From Limnohabitans sp. Hippo3 (GTDB lineage: Bacteria > Pseudomonadota > Gammaproteobacteria > Burkholderiales > Burkholderiaceae_C), in NCBI RefSeq assembly GCF_003063665.1, contig NZ_NESF01000011.1, forward strand, positions 1 through 64,000: 64,000 bases of DNA. The letters run 5' to 3'. This document shows positions 37,729 through 46,370 of this stretch, piece by piece (positions within the stretch are counted from its first letter, which is position 1; the number at the start of each line of letters is the position of its first letter). The notes under the pieces were generated by a model. The model was not told the origin of the DNA. It was given only the letters and a program-made list of their open reading frames with translations, and searched no databases. The position numbers and the translations under genes are program-made.

Positions 37729-37818
37729 ATGTTGGCCCTCCTCCCTTCGCATGAGGACTGGCAGGAACCCGCCATCGGCCTTGCGAATGAAACCATCTTT
37801 CTCGGGGGCCAGCGTTAG
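37729..37818 (+). CDS. Possible 29-codon small ORF or gene remnant
   Basis: A short ORF (MLALLPSHEDWQEPAIGLAN onward) sits on the strand divergent from the LexA-controlled gene. Its EDWQ stretch recalls the DEDWQ end of the truncated gene at 1-56, at the DNA level ATGAGGACTGGCAG occurs in both. No ribosome site is evident. It may be a real small SOS-region protein, a fragment of a duplicated gene, or chance. Confidence 0.2.
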   Translation: MLALLPSHEDWQEPAIGLANETIFLGGQR

Positions 37819-37849
37819 CGCCCGGAGTCAAAAACGGTCATGGCATGAC

Positions 37850-38176
37850 TCAGGCCTTTGCCATCACGGTCTGAATTTCCTGCGCAGCTGCAGGTCGCAC
37901 CAGCCGCCCCACTTTCTGACCATCCCGCAAGACCACCAGGGTGGGCCAGAGCTTGACGCGGTAATGGCGACCCAACGCACGGCCCGGGCCGTCTTCCACT
38001 TTCAGATGCTGCCACTGCGGCCGATCGGCCAGCGCCTGCGCGATCAGGGGCTGGGCAGCGCGGCAGTGGCCGCACCATTCGGTGCCAAATTCCAGGAGCG
38101 TGAGGCCGGGCAGCGCCTGCACCTCGGCCAAGCTAGGCGCTTCGATGGCGCTCAAGTAGGGTTTGAAAGTGCTCAT
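37850..38176 (-). CDS. Thioredoxin-like protein with CGHC active site
   Basis: A 108-residue cytosolic thioredoxin-fold protein. LLEFGTEWCGHCRAAQP carries the redox pair Cys35 and Cys38 with Gly-His between, a more oxidising DsbA/PDI-like variant of CGPC; WPTLVVLRDGQ holds the cis-Pro. There is no signal peptide. The ATG at 38176 overlaps the LysR stop as ATGA; the frame extends 25 codons upstream only through the LysR 3' end. Coupling to a regulator gene suggests shared expression. Role unknown. Confidence 0.85.
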   Translation of the reverse strand: MSTFKPYLSAIEAPSLAEVQALPGLTLLEFGTEWCGHCRAAQPLIAQALADRPQWQHLKVEDGPGRALGRHYRVKLWPTLVVLRDGQKVGRLVRPAAAQEIQTVMAKA

Positions 38177-39135
38177 GGCTTGACCTCGGTGGTGCTGGGT
38201 GTGGGGTTGTGGGTGGTGCTGAACAAACGGGACACGGTGCCCCGCAGCCACAACAGACAGGGGTCTTTGTCAAAGCGGGCGCTCCAGTGCATGGACACGG
38301 TGAAATCGCGCAAGGGCAACTCGGGCTCGATCAGGGCCAGCGCCCCCGCCTCGGCAAAGCCTTGCGCAAAATTGCGGGGCATCAACACCGCCAGATCGCT
38401 GCTGCGCACAATGCCGGGCAGCGACAAAAAGTGGCTCACCGTCAGGCGCAGGCGGTGCTGCCAATGCATCCGCTCCAGGATGCGCAAGGTGTCTGAATGG
38501 GTACGCACAGCGGCAAACTCCAGCTCGGCCAGAAGTGCGAGCGTTTCCTCGGACTGCGGGCTGCCGATTTTCTGGAGTTGGGCCCAACGCTTGGCCACTG
38601 GGTGACCTTGGCGCATCAGCACCACATAGCGGTCACTCAACAAGGCTTGTTGCAAGGTGTCGCTCACCTCGGGCAAGAAACCGATGGCCAGATCCAGCTG
38701 CCCATTGTCCAGGGCGGGGGCAATTTTTTCGTGTGGCAGAGGCATGGTTTCGAGCTGCATGCCCGGCGCGTGGTGCTGCAGCGCCAACACCAGCTCGGGC
38801 AGAAAACGCGCCTCGCCAATGTCGCTCAAGTGCACACGCAGCACGCGGACCGAGCGCTGCGGGTCAAACACCTGCGAGGCATTGAGCGCATCCTCGATCG
38901 TACCCAGTGCCAACTGCACCGCCTGCGCCAGCCGGTCGGCACGCGGCGTGGGCCGCACACCCGCGCCGCTGCGCTCGAACAAGGCGTCGCCCAACACCGC
39001 CCGCAAACGCGCCAGCCCCTGGCTGGCCGCGGGCTGCGACATGCCCAATTGCTGCGCGGCCAGGCTCACGCTGCGCGTGCGCCACACCGCGTCGAACAAA
39101 CGCAAGAGGTTCAGGTCCAGGTCTTTGATATTCAT
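38173..39135 (-). CDS. LysR-family regulator divergent from the indolepyruvate oxidoreductase
   Basis: A 320-residue LysR regulator (HTH about 8-66 with TRSVSLAAQQLGMSQPAASQGLARLR, effector domain with LSDIGEARFLP). It resembles the NodD/PcpR-like class with the DLNLLRLFDAV opening. It lies divergent from the iorA/iorB pair at 39311-43068, so it probably controls aromatic or branched 2-oxoacid oxidation. TATTCTGAATA at 39151-39161 is a candidate binding half-site. A thioredoxin gene is translationally coupled downstream. Confidence 0.9.
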   Translation of the reverse strand: MNIKDLDLNLLRLFDAVWRTRSVSLAAQQLGMSQPAASQGLARLRAVLGDALFERSGAGVRPTPRADRLAQAVQLALGTIEDALNASQVFDPQRSVRVLRVHLSDIGEARFLPELVLALQHHAPGMQLETMPLPHEKIAPALDNGQLDLAIGFLPEVSDTLQQALLSDRYVVLMRQGHPVAKRWAQLQKIGSPQSEETLALLAELEFAAVRTHSDTLRILERMHWQHRLRLTVSHFLSLPGIVRSSDLAVLMPRNFAQGFAEAGALALIEPELPLRDFTVSMHWSARFDKDPCLLWLRGTVSRLFSTTHNPTPSTTEVKP

Positions 39136-39204
39136 TTAAAGCATACCGTTTATTCTGAATATTTTATGTACTTATACGTAAGATGGTCTGCGCAGGTCTG
39201 CAGA

Positions 39205-39268
39205 AGCCCACCCCGTGGGCGAAGGTTTTCAAGGGCTTGTGCCACGCCCATCGCCCACGGGGTGGGCT
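39205..39268. repeat. REP-like long hairpin in the iorA leader
   Basis: AGCCCACCCCGTGGGCGA (39205-39222) pairs perfectly with 39251-39268 around a 28-base loop. The right end continues CTCCTAC, matching the GTAGGAGC ends of the repeat at 44127-44181. It lies 43 bases before the iorA start, probably in the untranslated leader, and has no T-run. Confidence 0.75.
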
Positions 39269-39310
39269 CCTACAAATGCAAATAGACGGCAACAACGCAA
39301 GGAGCGTGCT

Positions 39311-41467
39311 TTGGAAGTTTCATTTCACGAAGAAATCAAGGCCCTGCGCATGGGCGCGGGCGAGGTCTTTCATGGCGAGGGCATCCTGGCCATCACCAAA
39401 GGCCTGCTGCAATCGGGGGTGAGCTATGTGGGCGGCTACCAAGGCGCGCCGGTCTCGCACCTGCTCGATGTGATGGTGCAAGCCAAGCCCTACATGGACG
39501 AGCTGGGCGTGCATGTGGAAGCCTGTTCCAACGAAGCCTCGGCCGCGGCCATGCTGGGCGCGTCCATCCATTACCCGATTCGCGGCGCGGTGACCTGGAA
39601 GTCGATTGTGGGCACCAACGTGGCGGCCGATGCACTGTCCAATTTGTCATCACCCGGCGTGACGGGCGGGGTGCTGATCGTGGTGGGCGAAGACTACGGC
39701 GAAGGCGCGAGCGTCATTCAGGAGCGCACACACGCCTATGCGCTCAAATCGGGCATGTGCCTGCTCGACCCACGCCCCGAGTTGCGCCAGATGGTCAACA
39801 TGGTCGAACACGGTTTCAGGTTGTCCGAAGCGTCCAACATGCCGGTGATGATGGAGCTGCGCATCCGCGCCTGCCATGTGCGCGGCCAGTTTGTGGCCAA
39901 GGACAACCAGGCCCCCAAGCTGTCCAAAAAACACCTGATCGACGAGCCGGCGGGTTTCAACTACATGCGCCTGGCGCACCCGCCCGTGACCTTTGCGCAG
40001 GAAAAGCGCAAAGTGGAGCACCGGCTGCCCGCCGCACGCCAATACATTGCCGAGCAGCGCCTGAACGAGCACTTTGAGGGCAGCACCCACCGCCACTTGG
40101 GCCTGATCGTGCAGGGCGGCCTGTACAACACGCTGATGCGCACCCTGCAGCAGTTTGACCTGGCCGATGCCTTTGGCGTGACCAGCCTGTCGGTGCTGGT
40201 GCTGAACGTGACCTACCCGCTGGTGCCTGACGAGCTGGTGAATTTCTGCAAAGACAAATCGGCTGTGCTGCTGCTCGAAGAAGGCCAGCCTGAATACATC
40301 GAGCAAGAACTGGCCTTGATGCTGCGCCGCCTCGATCTGCAAACCCCGCTGCACGGCAAAGACATGCTGCCCTCGGGTGGCGAATACACCGCCGAGGTCA
40401 TGGCCCAGGGCCTGCTGAAATTCATGGACCGCCACCAAGCCGACGCCGTGCCCGAGGCCACACGCCAATGGCTGACCACCAATGGCGAGCGCCGCCAGCA
40501 AGTGCAAGCCCTGCTGGGCAGCCCGGTGCCCGCGCGGCCACCGGGCATGTGCATTGGCTGCCCCGAGCGGCCGGTGTTTTCAGCGCTCAAACTGGCGCAA
40601 CAAGACGTGGGCCCGGTGCACATCGCGGGCGACATCGGCTGCCACGCGCTGGCCACCTTCGAGCCGTTTTCTTTTGGCCACTCCATCCTGGGTTACGGCA
40701 TGAGCCTGGCCAGCCGGGCGGGCGTGTCGCCGGTCATGAAGCGGCGGGTGCTGTCGGTCATGGGCGATGGCGGTTTCTGGCACAACGGCCTGCTCACGGG
40801 CGTGCAAAGTGCGCTGTTCAACGGCGACGATGCGGTGCTGCTGATCTTCAAAAACGGCTACACCTCGGCCACCGGCACACAAGACATCATCAACACCCCC
40901 AGCGACATCGCCAAGGAGTTGGCAGGTGACAAACGCCAGAGCATGGTGCACACCAACCAGACCATCGAGTCCACGCTCAAAGGCGTGGGCGTGCAATGGC
41001 TGCGCACGGTGCACACGTATGAAGTGAGCCACATGCAGGCCACACTCACGGAAGCTTTCACCACCGAATTTCAGGGCCTGAAAGTCATCGTGGCCGAAGG
41101 CGAATGCCAGCTGGAGCGCCAGCGCCGCATCAAGCCCTGGCTGGCCTCGCTGCTGTCCAAGGGCGAGCGCGTGGAGCGCGTGAAATACGGTGTGGACGAA
41201 GACGTGTGCAATGGGGACCACGCCTGCATCCGCTTGTCGGGCTGCCCAACCCTCACGCTCAAAGACAACCCCGACCCGCTGAAAGTCGACCCGGTGGCCA
41301 CCGTGATCGACGGCTGCGTGGGCTGCGGCCTGTGCGGTGAAAACGCGCACGCGGCCACGCTGTGCCCCTCGTTTTACCGCGCCGAAGTGGTGCAAAACCC
41401 CAAATGGCACGAGCGCCTGTGGGCCCGCTGGCAAGGCCTGGCCACACGCTGGCTGCAACCCGCTTGA
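39311..41467 (+). CDS. iorA: Indolepyruvate ferredoxin oxidoreductase, alpha-type (TPP and Fe-S) subunit
   Basis: A 718-residue 2-oxoacid:ferredoxin oxidoreductase subunit that oxidatively decarboxylates aryl-pyruvates to aryl-acetyl-CoA. The N-terminal pyrimidine-binding part starts GEGILAITKGLLQSG (about 19-33); the TPP domain has GDIGCHALATF and GDGGFWHNG; MCIGCPERPVF lies before it. The C-terminal ferredoxin part carries CNGDHACIRLSGCP and CVGCGLCGENAHAATLCP, a loose two-cluster arrangement normal in the betaproteobacterial type. I start at TTG 39311 (EVSFHEEIK): AAGGAG lies six bases upstream, and no ATG is better placed. Followed by its beta partner after 23 bases. Confidence 0.88.
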   Translation: MEVSFHEEIKALRMGAGEVFHGEGILAITKGLLQSGVSYVGGYQGAPVSHLLDVMVQAKPYMDELGVHVEACSNEASAAAMLGASIHYPIRGAVTWKSIVGTNVAADALSNLSSPGVTGGVLIVVGEDYGEGASVIQERTHAYALKSGMCLLDPRPELRQMVNMVEHGFRLSEASNMPVMMELRIRACHVRGQFVAKDNQAPKLSKKHLIDEPAGFNYMRLAHPPVTFAQEKRKVEHRLPAARQYIAEQRLNEHFEGSTHRHLGLIVQGGLYNTLMRTLQQFDLADAFGVTSLSVLVLNVTYPLVPDELVNFCKDKSAVLLLEEGQPEYIEQELALMLRRLDLQTPLHGKDMLPSGGEYTAEVMAQGLLKFMDRHQADAVPEATRQWLTTNGERRQQVQALLGSPVPARPPGMCIGCPERPVFSALKLAQQDVGPVHIAGDIGCHALATFEPFSFGHSILGYGMSLASRAGVSPVMKRRVLSVMGDGGFWHNGLLTGVQSALFNGDDAVLLIFKNGYTSATGTQDIINTPSDIAKELAGDKRQSMVHTNQTIESTLKGVGVQWLRTVHTYEVSHMQATLTEAFTTEFQGLKVIVAEGECQLERQRRIKPWLASLLSKGERVERVKYGVDEDVCNGDHACIRLSGCPTLTLKDNPDPLKVDPVATVIDGCVGCGLCGENAHAATLCPSFYRAEVVQNPKWHERLWARWQGLATRWLQPA

Positions 41468-41490
41468 TTCGCCCCATTCCGAGACACACC

Positions 41491-43068
41491 ATGACCCAAC
41501 CGATTTCGATTTTGCTGTGCGCCCTGGGCGGCGAAGGTGGCGGCGTGCTGGCCGACTGGCTGGTCGACGTGGCCCGCCACGCAGGCCACCCGGCACAAGC
41601 CACCTCCATTCCTGGCGTGGCGCAGCGCACCGGGGCCACCACCTATTACCTCGAGGTCTACCCCCTGCCCCACAGCCAGCTGCAAGGCCGCTTGCCCGTG
41701 CTGGGCCTGAACCCGCTGCCTGGGCGTCTCGACGCACTGGTGTCGTCCGAGTTGCTGGAAACCGCCCGCCAGATTGGCAACGGCCTGGCTTCAGCCGACC
41801 GCACGCTGGTCATCAGCGCCTCGTCGCGGGCACTCACCACCGCCGAAAAAATGACCATGGGGGACGGACGCCGTGCCGAAGGCCCGCTGCTCGATGTGGT
41901 GGCCGCGCACAGCCAACGCCACCATGTGATGGACATGGCCAGCCTGTGCCAGCAAAGCGGCACCATGGTCAGCGCCGTCATGCTGGGTGCCATTGCGGGC
42001 TGTGGCTTGCTGCCTTTTGAGCGGGCGCATTACGAAGCCGTGCTGGCTGGCCCAAGCAGCTCGGCCAAGGCCAGCTTGCGCGGCTTTGCGCTGGCCTTTG
42101 ATTTGGTGACGCGCCAGCGCGAACAGGCGCAGTATGTCGAGCAAGTGATGAAACCAGTTGCGACTGAACCTGTCGTGTCGGCGGCATTGCCTGCCGACGT
42201 AGCCGTGAAATTTCCAGCGGTGCTGCACCCCTTGATGGGCCTGGCGCACCAGCGCCTGGTGGAGTATCAAGGCCCGGCTTATGCCCGCCTGTATGTGCAA
42301 CGGCTCGAACGCTTACTCAGTGCAGAAGCCAGTTCAAAAGACGCCACCTACCCCGTGACGTTGGAGGCCACCCGCTGGTTGGCCCTGTGGATGGCGTTTG
42401 ACGACATCATCCGCGTGGCCGACCTGAAAAGCCGTGCCAGCCGCTGGACGCGCGTCACGCAAGAAGTCAAGGCCAAAGAGGGCGATGTGCTCAAGGTGTA
42501 TGACCACTTCAAACCCGGCGTGCCCGAGCTGGCTGCGCTGTTGCCACAGGGCTTGGCTAACCGGTTGCTGCGCTGGGACCGCGCCCGTGTAGCCAATGGC
42601 AAAGCGCCTTGGTCCATGCCGCTGAAGGTGGCGCGGCACGCGCTGTGGGGCATGGCCAGCTTGCGCATCTTGGCCAGCTTGCGTGTGCTGCGCCCGCTGG
42701 GTAGCCGCTACGCCACCGAACAAGCCCTGATCGAAGAATGGCTGGGCGGCATCGAAGCGGCCACACGCCAGTCACCCGCGCTGGGTCTGGAGCTGGCGCG
42801 TTGCGGGCAGCTCATCAAAGGCTACGGCAGCACCAACGAGCGCGGCAAGGACAACCTGCTGCACATCCTGCGCCATGTGTGTGGCCCAGCTTCCAAAGTG
42901 CCTGTGGCCGAGCAAGCTCAGGCCGTGGCCCGCATCCGTCAAGCAGCATTGCAAGACGAGGCCGGTCAAGCGCTCGACCAGGCTTTGCTGCAACATGGTG
43001 CGCCAGCGCGTCCAGTCAAGGAGCAACCTGTGCTGTGGATGAAAAACCCCCGGTTGCAAAAGTCCTGA
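41491..43068 (+). CDS. iorB: Indolepyruvate oxidoreductase beta-type subunit with C-terminal DUF6537-like extension
   Basis: A 525-residue protein. Residues about 1-190 form the gamma-type domain of 2-oxoacid oxidoreductases (GGEGGGVLADWL and SIPGVAQRTGATTYYLEV). The rest, about 200-525, is a mainly helical extension (DYxGxAYARLYVQRL-like stretch, YGSTNERGKDNLLHIL) of the DUF6537 type that accompanies the long aerobic Ior enzymes. This makes it more than twice the length of archaeal IorB (about 200). It works with the upstream subunit. The ATG at 41491 is the conserved start; the frame extends upstream into iorA only as an overlap. Confidence 0.87.
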   Translation: MTQPISILLCALGGEGGGVLADWLVDVARHAGHPAQATSIPGVAQRTGATTYYLEVYPLPHSQLQGRLPVLGLNPLPGRLDALVSSELLETARQIGNGLASADRTLVISASSRALTTAEKMTMGDGRRAEGPLLDVVAAHSQRHHVMDMASLCQQSGTMVSAVMLGAIAGCGLLPFERAHYEAVLAGPSSSAKASLRGFALAFDLVTRQREQAQYVEQVMKPVATEPVVSAALPADVAVKFPAVLHPLMGLAHQRLVEYQGPAYARLYVQRLERLLSAEASSKDATYPVTLEATRWLALWMAFDDIIRVADLKSRASRWTRVTQEVKAKEGDVLKVYDHFKPGVPELAALLPQGLANRLLRWDRARVANGKAPWSMPLKVARHALWGMASLRILASLRVLRPLGSRYATEQALIEEWLGGIEAATRQSPALGLELARCGQLIKGYGSTNERGKDNLLHILRHVCGPASKVPVAEQAQAVARIRQAALQDEAGQALDQALLQHGAPARPVKEQPVLWMKNPRLQKS

Positions 43069-43119
43069 AACCGGCTCACCCTGACCACCGATACACTCAG
43101 CAACTTCAAGGAGACAGAC

Positions 43120-44112
43120 ATGAAAAAAGCCGGATTCATCTCACGCCGTGCACTCGGCACCGCGCTGCTGGCCATCGCCGCAGGGCCAGCGCTGTGCCTG
43201 AACGCCGCCGCGCAAAGCTGGCCCACCAAGCCGGTCAAGATCGTGGTCAACTTTCCGCCGGGCGGCGCGGCCGACCAGATTGCCCGCGCCATTGGCGTGC
43301 CCCTGGGCGAGGCGCTGGGCCAGCCTGTCATCGTGGAAAACCGGGGTGGTGCCAACGGCAACCTCGGCGGGGAGATGGTCGCCAAATCACCCGCCGACGG
43401 CTACACCCTGCTCATGAGTTCGGGTGGCATGGTCTCGGTCAACCCGCACATCTATGCGCGCATGCCTTTTGACCCGGTCAAAGACCTGGTGCCCGTGGCT
43501 TCGGCCGCACGGGTGCTGGTGTTTCTGGTGGCCAAGCCCAACTTCCCGGCCAACACCATCCAGGAATTTCTGGCCCATGTGAAGGCCAACCCAGGGCGTT
43601 TGTCCTATGGCTCCGCAGGTAACGGCAGCTCGCCCCACCTGGCGGGTGAAATGATGAAAAGCCAGGCCGGTTTGTTTGCCGTGCATGTGCCCTACCGCGG
43701 TGCCGCCCCTGCTTTGCAAGACGTGCTGGCCGGTCAGCTCGACTATTACTTTGACCCGGGCATTGGTCTCGGTCAGGTGCGCGCCGGCAAGCTCAAGCTG
43801 CTGGCCGTGGGCAGCCTGAAGCGCTCGCCACTGTTCCCGAACGTGCCCACGCTGGATGAAGCAGGCCTCAAAGGTTTTGACGCTGACTCGGTGTTTGGCT
43901 TTTACGCGCCTGCGGGCACGCCCACCGATGTGGTCAACCGCCTGAACCGCGAGATCAACCGCATCCTGGGCACCCAGGCCTTGAGAGACCGCATCCAGAA
44001 TTTGGGCGGCGAGGCACTGCCTTTGACCCCCGCTGAATTTGGCGCCCGCGCAGCCGACGACTCCAAACGCTTTGGCGCCATCATCCGCGAACGCAAGATC
44101 AGCGGAGATTGA
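43120..44112 (+). CDS. Bug-family (TctC-like) periplasmic binding protein 3
   Basis: A 330-residue binding protein with a signal peptide that opens MKKAGFISRRALGTALL (twin-Arg-like but probably Sec) and is cleaved near NAAAQ (about 32). Family motifs: WPTKPVKIVVNFPPGG, VIVENRGGANGNLGGE and FAVHVPYRGAAPALQD. AAGGAGAC precedes the ATG. It is 51 bases downstream of iorB, so it may deliver the aromatic or keto-acid substrate of the oxidoreductase. No TctA/TctB genes adjoin it; it may use those at 50089-52118. Confidence 0.88.
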   Translation: MKKAGFISRRALGTALLAIAAGPALCLNAAAQSWPTKPVKIVVNFPPGGAADQIARAIGVPLGEALGQPVIVENRGGANGNLGGEMVAKSPADGYTLLMSSGGMVSVNPHIYARMPFDPVKDLVPVASAARVLVFLVAKPNFPANTIQEFLAHVKANPGRLSYGSAGNGSSPHLAGEMMKSQAGLFAVHVPYRGAAPALQDVLAGQLDYYFDPGIGLGQVRAGKLKLLAVGSLKRSPLFPNVPTLDEAGLKGFDADSVFGFYAPAGTPTDVVNRLNREINRILGTQALRDRIQNLGGEALPLTPAEFGARAADDSKRFGAIIRERKISGD

Positions 44113-44126
44113 CGCACAAGATCCCT

Positions 44127-44181
44127 GTAGGAGCGGTCTCTGACCGCGAAGCGCACAGTCGCGGTCAGAGACCGCTCCTAC
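44127..44181. repeat. GTAGGAGC-type palindromic repeat with a partial third arm
   Basis: A perfect 23-bp inverted repeat (GTAGGAGCGGTCTCTGACCG onward, 44127-44149 against 44159-44181) has a nine-base loop. A partial arm ACGGTCAGAGACCGCT follows at about 44198-44213. It lies between convergent genes (Bug and Crp/Fnr) and may serve as a two-way terminator. It resembles Pseudomonas-type REP sequences. Confidence 0.8.
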
Positions 44182-44227
44182 TGGTGTGCGCCTGATCACG
44201 GTCAGAGACCGCTATTGAGGGTGTTGC

Positions 44228-44863
44228 TCACACCCCTGCCAACTCGCGCAGCGCTTGCGGATTGGGCAGGCCCAACACACGCCCGCCACCACTGATGAGT
44301 TGGCGCTCGCGCAGGTGGCGCAGCACGCGCGAGAAGGTTTCGGGCGCAATGCCCAGTTGTGCGGCGATGGTGCGTTTGCGCTCGGTGAGTTTCACGGCCA
44401 GGCTGCCACTCAGATCGACGGGTTCGGCATGGCGCAGCAACCATTCGGCGCAGCGCGCATCGGCGTCCTTGGCCAGACGGCTCACGGCCAATTCGGTTTG
44501 CTGGCGCTGCGATCGCGCCATGTCCGTGAGCAGGGTTTGGGAAGCCTCGGGCAGCGCCCGAACCTGGGCCACGAAATCGGGCACGCGCACATACTGCACC
44601 TGCACTTCGGTCTCGGCCACCGCGTCGACCACATGCGGCAGGTCCATCAAACCAGAAGCCGCTTCAAGCCAAAACGGACCCTCCACCACGCCCAGCTGGT
44701 GCGCCATGTCCCCGTGACCCATGGCGCCCATGACGCCCAACACCACACGCCCTTGCATGACATGCACGATGCGGTCCACCACATCGCCGCGGTGCAGCAA
44801 CACCGTGCCAGCCGCCAAGGTGGCTGTGGGCTCGGACAAAGAGGGCAAAGAAGAATCCAACAT
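44228..44863 (-). CDS. Crp/Fnr-family transcriptional regulator
   Basis: A 211-residue regulator: cyclic-nucleotide-like sensor domain (about 15-120), dimer helix and C-terminal helix-turn-helix with LTERKRTIAAQLGIAPETFSRVLRHLRERQLI. The recognition helix ETFSRVLR (about 175-182) has the E..SR pattern of FNR/DNR, which reads TTGAT-N4-ATCAA. It lacks the N-terminal Cys cluster of FNR, so oxygen sensing by Fe-S is not supported; a DNR-like or redox role is possible. An FNR-type box lies 39-52 bases upstream of the ATG. I prefer ATG 44863 to GTG 44908, which would overlap that box. Confidence 0.88.
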   Translation of the reverse strand: MLDSSLPSLSEPTATLAAGTVLLHRGDVVDRIVHVMQGRVVLGVMGAMGHGDMAHQLGVVEGPFWLEAASGLMDLPHVVDAVAETEVQVQYVRVPDFVAQVRALPEASQTLLTDMARSQRQQTELAVSRLAKDADARCAEWLLRHAEPVDLSGSLAVKLTERKRTIAAQLGIAPETFSRVLRHLRERQLISGGGRVLGLPNPQALRELAGV

Positions 44864-44901
44864 GGTGAAGCGGAATGTGCCAGAGCCTCGGGTCTGCGTT
44901 T

Positions 44902-44915
44902 TTGACACAAATCAA
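44902..44915. promoter_or_regulatory. FNR-type binding site upstream of the Crp/Fnr gene
   Basis: TTGACACAAATCAA matches TTGAT-N4-ATCAA with one mismatch. It lies 39-52 bases before the regulator's ATG on the minus strand, suited to autoregulation. Confidence 0.6.
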
Positions 44916-44931
44916 CAACACCCCCGACAAA

Positions 44932-44955
44932 TGGCTACCCGCATACGCGGGCATG
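44932..44955. repeat. REP-like fragment
   Basis: GCTACCCGCATACGCGGGCATGG, a short hairpin CCCGCATACGCGGG, is a truncated copy of the GTCATGCCCGCG-type repeat seen at 9287. Confidence 0.5.
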
Positions 44956-45001
44956 GCAGATCGTCGGCGTTTTCAGCGCATCGCGCGACAAACCATGCAG
45001 A

Positions 45002-46333
45002 TCACACCACCAAAATAGCCCGGAAATCATTCACATTGGTGTGTGTCGGCCCGGTGATGACCAGATCGCCCAGGGGCGAAAAAAACCCATAGGCGTCGTT
45101 GCGCTGCAGGTGCTCATCCACTTTGTGCCCCAGCGCCGCAGCACGGGCCAAGGTATCGGGGCTCACTTGCGCCCCGGCGTTGTCCTCGATGCCGTCGATG
45201 CCATCGGTATCGGCCGCCAAAGCCCACACACCGGGCTGCCCTTGCAAACCCTGCGCCAGACCCATGCAAAACTCGCCTGCTCGGCCGCCGCGACCTTTGG
45301 GCGTGCCGGTAGGCTGCGGTTTGATGGTCACCGTGGTCTCACCACCGCTCAGGATCACACACGGCTTGGTGAATGGCCCGAGGCCTTTGGCCGTCGCACG
45401 GGCCAGTGCCGCATGCACCTTGCCCACCTCGCGCGACTCGCCTTCGATCTCGTCACTCAGGATGTAGGCATTCAGCCCCTGCGCATGGGCAGCCGCTGCA
45501 GCCGCCTCCAGCGACTGCTGGGGCGTGGCGATCATGTGCACGCTGTGCCCCGCAAACACGGGCGATCCGGGCTTGGGCGTTTCCCATGCGCCCGACTGCA
45601 AAGCCTGCAGCACCGAGTCGGGCACCGTGATGGCATAGCGCTTGAGGATGGCCAGCGCATCGGCACAGCTGGTGGCATCGGGCACGGTCGGGCCACTGGC
45701 GATGATGGACGGATCATCACCCGGCACATCGCTGATGGTGAGCGTGACCACCCGGGCAGGCGCACAAGCGGCCGCGAGGCGCCCGCCCTTGATGCGCGAG
45801 AGGTGCTTGCGCAGGCAGTTCATCTCGGCAATATTAGCCCCACTCGCCAGCAACTGGCGGTTGATGTCCTGCTTGAGCTGTAGATCGATGCCGTCGGCAG
45901 GTAAGGTCAGCAGCGACGATCCGCCGCCCGAGATCAGGCACAGCACCAGGTCGTGGGCCGTCAGGCCTTGCGTCAAGGCCAAAATGCGCTCGGCCGCTTG
46001 CAGGCCCGCAGCGTCAGGCACAGGGTGCGAGGCCTCGACCACCTCGATGCGCTCGGGCAACCCCGCAGGCCGTGGCGGCGTGTGCCCGTAGCGCGTGACC
46101 ACCAGGCCCGACAGCGGGGCCTCAGCTGGCCACAGCGCCTCGACCGCTTGCGCCATCGCCCCCCCGGCCTTGCCTGCACCCAGCACCAGGGTGCGGCCCT
46201 TGGGGGGTACAGGCAAATGGACTGCGGTGTTGTGCAGTGGCAAGGCCCGTTGCACGGCCACGTCGTACAGCGCTTTCAGGAAGGCTTGGGGGTCTTGGGT
46301 CGAGGCAGGAATGTGGGGCTGGACGTCTTGCAT
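45002..46333 (-). CDS. Glycerate 2-kinase, MOFRL family
   Basis: A 443-residue glycerate 2-kinase (GckA/TtuD family). N-terminal DUF4147 part with VLGAGKAGGAMAQAVEAL (about 49-66) and LCLISGGGSSLLTLP (about 135-149); C-terminal MOFRL domain with ILSGGETTVT and ADTDGIDG. It makes 2-phosphoglycerate from D-glycerate, the exit of the glyoxylate/tartronate semialdehyde route that allantoin breakdown feeds. The ATG at 46333 (MQDVQPHIP) is preferred to an in-frame GTG 18 bases upstream. It is divergent from 8-oxoguanine deaminase with only 37 bases between starts. It could also serve serine or tartrate metabolism. Confidence 0.92.
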   Translation of the reverse strand: MQDVQPHIPASTQDPQAFLKALYDVAVQRALPLHNTAVHLPVPPKGRTLVLGAGKAGGAMAQAVEALWPAEAPLSGLVVTRYGHTPPRPAGLPERIEVVEASHPVPDAAGLQAAERILALTQGLTAHDLVLCLISGGGSSLLTLPADGIDLQLKQDINRQLLASGANIAEMNCLRKHLSRIKGGRLAAACAPARVVTLTISDVPGDDPSIIASGPTVPDATSCADALAILKRYAITVPDSVLQALQSGAWETPKPGSPVFAGHSVHMIATPQQSLEAAAAAAHAQGLNAYILSDEIEGESREVGKVHAALARATAKGLGPFTKPCVILSGGETTVTIKPQPTGTPKGRGGRAGEFCMGLAQGLQGQPGVWALAADTDGIDGIEDNAGAQVSPDTLARAAALGHKVDEHLQRNDAYGFFSPLGDLVITGPTHTNVNDFRAILVV

Positions 46334-46370
46334 GGACAAATTGTGCCCCAAGGCAGGTACAGTTCTTCAC

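Noticed and set aside
44864..44908. GTG 44908 as the Crp/Fnr start
   Set aside because: It would put the start codon inside the FNR-type box and adds 15 residues with no family support.
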